NCBI GenBank assembly: GCA_963696585.1 | Contig: CAVOKW010000018.1 | Coordinates: 75,169 to 139,168 of the forward strand | Reading direction: 5' to 3' | DNA from: Parvibaculum sp963696585 | Lineage (GTDB): Bacteria > Pseudomonadota > Alphaproteobacteria > Parvibaculales > Parvibaculaceae | DNA: 64,000 nt | Shown here: piece by piece, positions 62,906 through 64,000 of the stretch | How positions within the stretch are numbered: the stretch's first letter is position 1 | Layout of the letters: every line of letters begins with the position of its first letter | Made by a program: the position numbers and the translations under genes | Notes under the pieces: model-generated | Told to the model about the DNA's origin: nothing | Database searches by the model: none | The model's input: the letters and a program-made list of their open reading frames with translations, nothing else

Positions 62906-64000
62906 ATGAGCGAAGCAGCAAACAGGCAAGTCGGCGGCATTGAGATCGCGGGCGTGATGAAGCCAGGCTATGAGACCATCCTCTCGGTCGATGCCATTGC
63001 GTTTCTGGCCGATCTTGAGCGTCGCTTTGGCGCGCGTCGGCGCGAATTGCTGGCCGCGCGTGCCGCACGTCAGCTGCGGTTTGATGCGGGCGAATTGCCA
63101 AACTTCCTGCCGGAAACAAAAGACATTCGCGAAGGCGACTGGAAAGTTGCGCCGATCCCCAAGGATCTGCTCGACCGCCGCGTTGAAATCACCGGCCCGG
63201 TCGACAACCGCAAGATGGTCATCAATGCGCTCAATTCCGGCGCGCAGTCCTACATGACCGACTTTGAAGATGCCGCCGCCCCCACATGGGACAACATGAT
63301 CGGCGGTCAGATCAATATCCGTGATTATTGGCTCGGCGATATCGGCTTTCGCGAACCCTCCTCCGGCAAATCCTATGAAGTGATCGAGAAGCCGGCGACG
63401 CTCATTGTGCGGCCGCGCGGCTGGCATCTGGAAGAGGCGCATATGCGCATTGACGGCCAGCCGATGTCCGGCTCGCTGTTCGATTTCGGTCTCGCTTTCT
63501 TCCACAATGCCAGGAAGCAGATCGCGCGCGGCACAGGCCCCTATTTCTATCTGCCCAAGATGGAAAGCCATCTTGAAGCCCGCCTCTGGAACGATGTCTT
63601 TGAACATGCCCAGAAGCAGCTTGGCATCAAGAACGGTACGATCAAGGTGACGGTGCTGATCGAAACCCTGCCTGCCGCCTTTGAGATGCATGAAATCCTT
63701 TATGAGCTGCGTCAGCACATTGTCGGGCTGAATTGCGGGCGCTGGGATTACATTTTCAGCTACATCAAGCGGCTTGGCAAAAATCCGAACTTCATCCTGC
63801 CGGACCGCGCCCAGGTCGTGATGGGCAAGGCGTTCCTCAATGCCTATTCGCTCCTGCTCGTCAAAACCTGTCACGAGCGCGGCGCTTTCGCCATGGGTGG
63901 CATGGCGGCGCAGATCCCCGTCAAAGGCAATGAAGAAGCCAACAATGCCGCCTTCAACAAGGTGCGTGCTGACAAGGAACGCGAAGCGACCAATGGCCAT
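62906..64000 (+). CDS. aceB: Malate synthase A, 5' part (cut by the window end)
   Basis: The frame is open from ATG 62906 (GGAGGCTGGTCAA upstream) to the window edge, 365 codons of the usual about 530. ALNSGAQSYMTDFEDAAAPTWDNMIGGQ, ATLIVRPRGWHLEEAHM (catalytic Arg region) and LIETLPAAFEMHEILYEL are clear malate synthase A segments. It condenses glyoxylate and acetyl-CoA in the glyoxylate bypass. The catalytic Asp near the C-terminus is outside the window. Divergent from the ScfR-like regulator. Confidence 0.94.
   Translation, partial: MSEAANRQVGGIEIAGVMKPGYETILSVDAIAFLADLERRFGARRRELLAARAARQLRFDAGELPNFLPETKDIREGDWKVAPIPKDLLDRRVEITGPVDNRKMVINALNSGAQSYMTDFEDAAAPTWDNMIGGQINIRDYWLGDIGFREPSSGKSYEVIEKPATLIVRPRGWHLEEAHMRIDGQPMSGSLFDFGLAFFHNARKQIARGTGPYFYLPKMESHLEARLWNDVFEHAQKQLGIKNGTIKVTVLIETLPAAFEMHEILYELRQHIVGLNCGRWDYIFSYIKRLGKNPNFILPDRAQVVMGKAFLNAYSLLLVKTCHERGAFAMGGMAAQIPVKGNEEANNAAFNKVRADKEREATNGH

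Overview
The window is a gene-dense piece (GC about 60 percent) of an alphaproteobacterial chromosome, most likely order Hyphomicrobiales (Rhizobiales). The evidence is the set of small order-typical families (DUF2093, DUF4170, a DUF6101-like protein, DUF2474), the aa3 oxidase operon next to thrC and an M16 peptidase, the hisS-hisZ-hisG order, and alphaproteobacterial REP-like palindromes. Family and genus cannot be fixed from sequence alone. I found no tRNA, rRNA, CRISPR array, prophage or intact insertion sequence.

Layout. 1-4.2 kb (minus): partial membrane signalling protein, GNAT acetyltransferase, M16 peptidase, thrC. 4.3-10.3 kb (minus): aa3 cytochrome c oxidase operon coxB-coxA-ctaB-small TM protein-coxC-DUF983-SURF1, with no ctaG/cox11. 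10.7-12.6 kb: hypothetical protein and tldD. 12.6-13.5 kb: a decayed patch with a 273-bp tandem repeat carrying VOC-protein fragments and REP palindromes. 13.5-20.2 kb: gshA, rsmE, a Nudix remnant, ubiA, an MFS transporter, and a TetR-desaturase pair. 20.4-24.5 kb: three-PAS histidine kinase, GST, acyl-CoA dehydrogenase. 24.5-29.3 kb: tadA, rluB-like, rsmD, HAD phosphatase, ribF, an ETF-beta methyltransferase-like gene. 29.5-35.2 kb: enoyl-CoA hydratase, truncated DUF1993, DUF6101, ubiD, arfB, GIY-YIG, TerC. 35.5-44.2 kb: MAPEG, pmbA(tldE), IMPase, DUF4170, TspO and a lipid A/Kdo cluster (DUF374 acyltransferase, waaA, lpxK, lpxL-like), M23 peptidase, DUF2093. 44.3-50.4 kb: xseA, purD, APH kinase, D-threonine aldolase-like enzyme, TetR. 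50.4-52.7 kb: groES-groEL with sigma-70 promoter, CIRCE and terminator. 52.8-56.5 kb (minus): hisS-hisZ-hisG. 57-61.2 kb: a sensor kinase with a degenerate ATP-binding domain, then cydA-cydB-DUF2474 (bd-type/CIO quinol oxidase). 61.2-64 kb: ScfR/RamB-like regulator divergent from aceB (malate synthase, cut by the window end).

Connections. Two terminal oxidases (aa3 and bd/CIO) and two ubiquinone genes (ubiA, ubiD) point to a branched aerobic respiratory chain. ACAD, APH kinase, enoyl-CoA hydratase, desaturase, RibF (FAD) and the ETF-beta methyltransferase-like gene point to active acyl-CoA metabolism, with the glyoxylate bypass gene aceB under a short-chain acyl-CoA type regulator. Most of the window is conserved housekeeping. 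The least ordinary parts are the repeat patch at 12.6-13.5 kb, shared TGAA-N6-TTCA boxes upstream of the tetR-desaturase operon and the enoyl-CoA hydratase, the degenerate kinase at 57 kb, the missing ctaG, and several gene remnants (Nudix, VOC, DUF1993).
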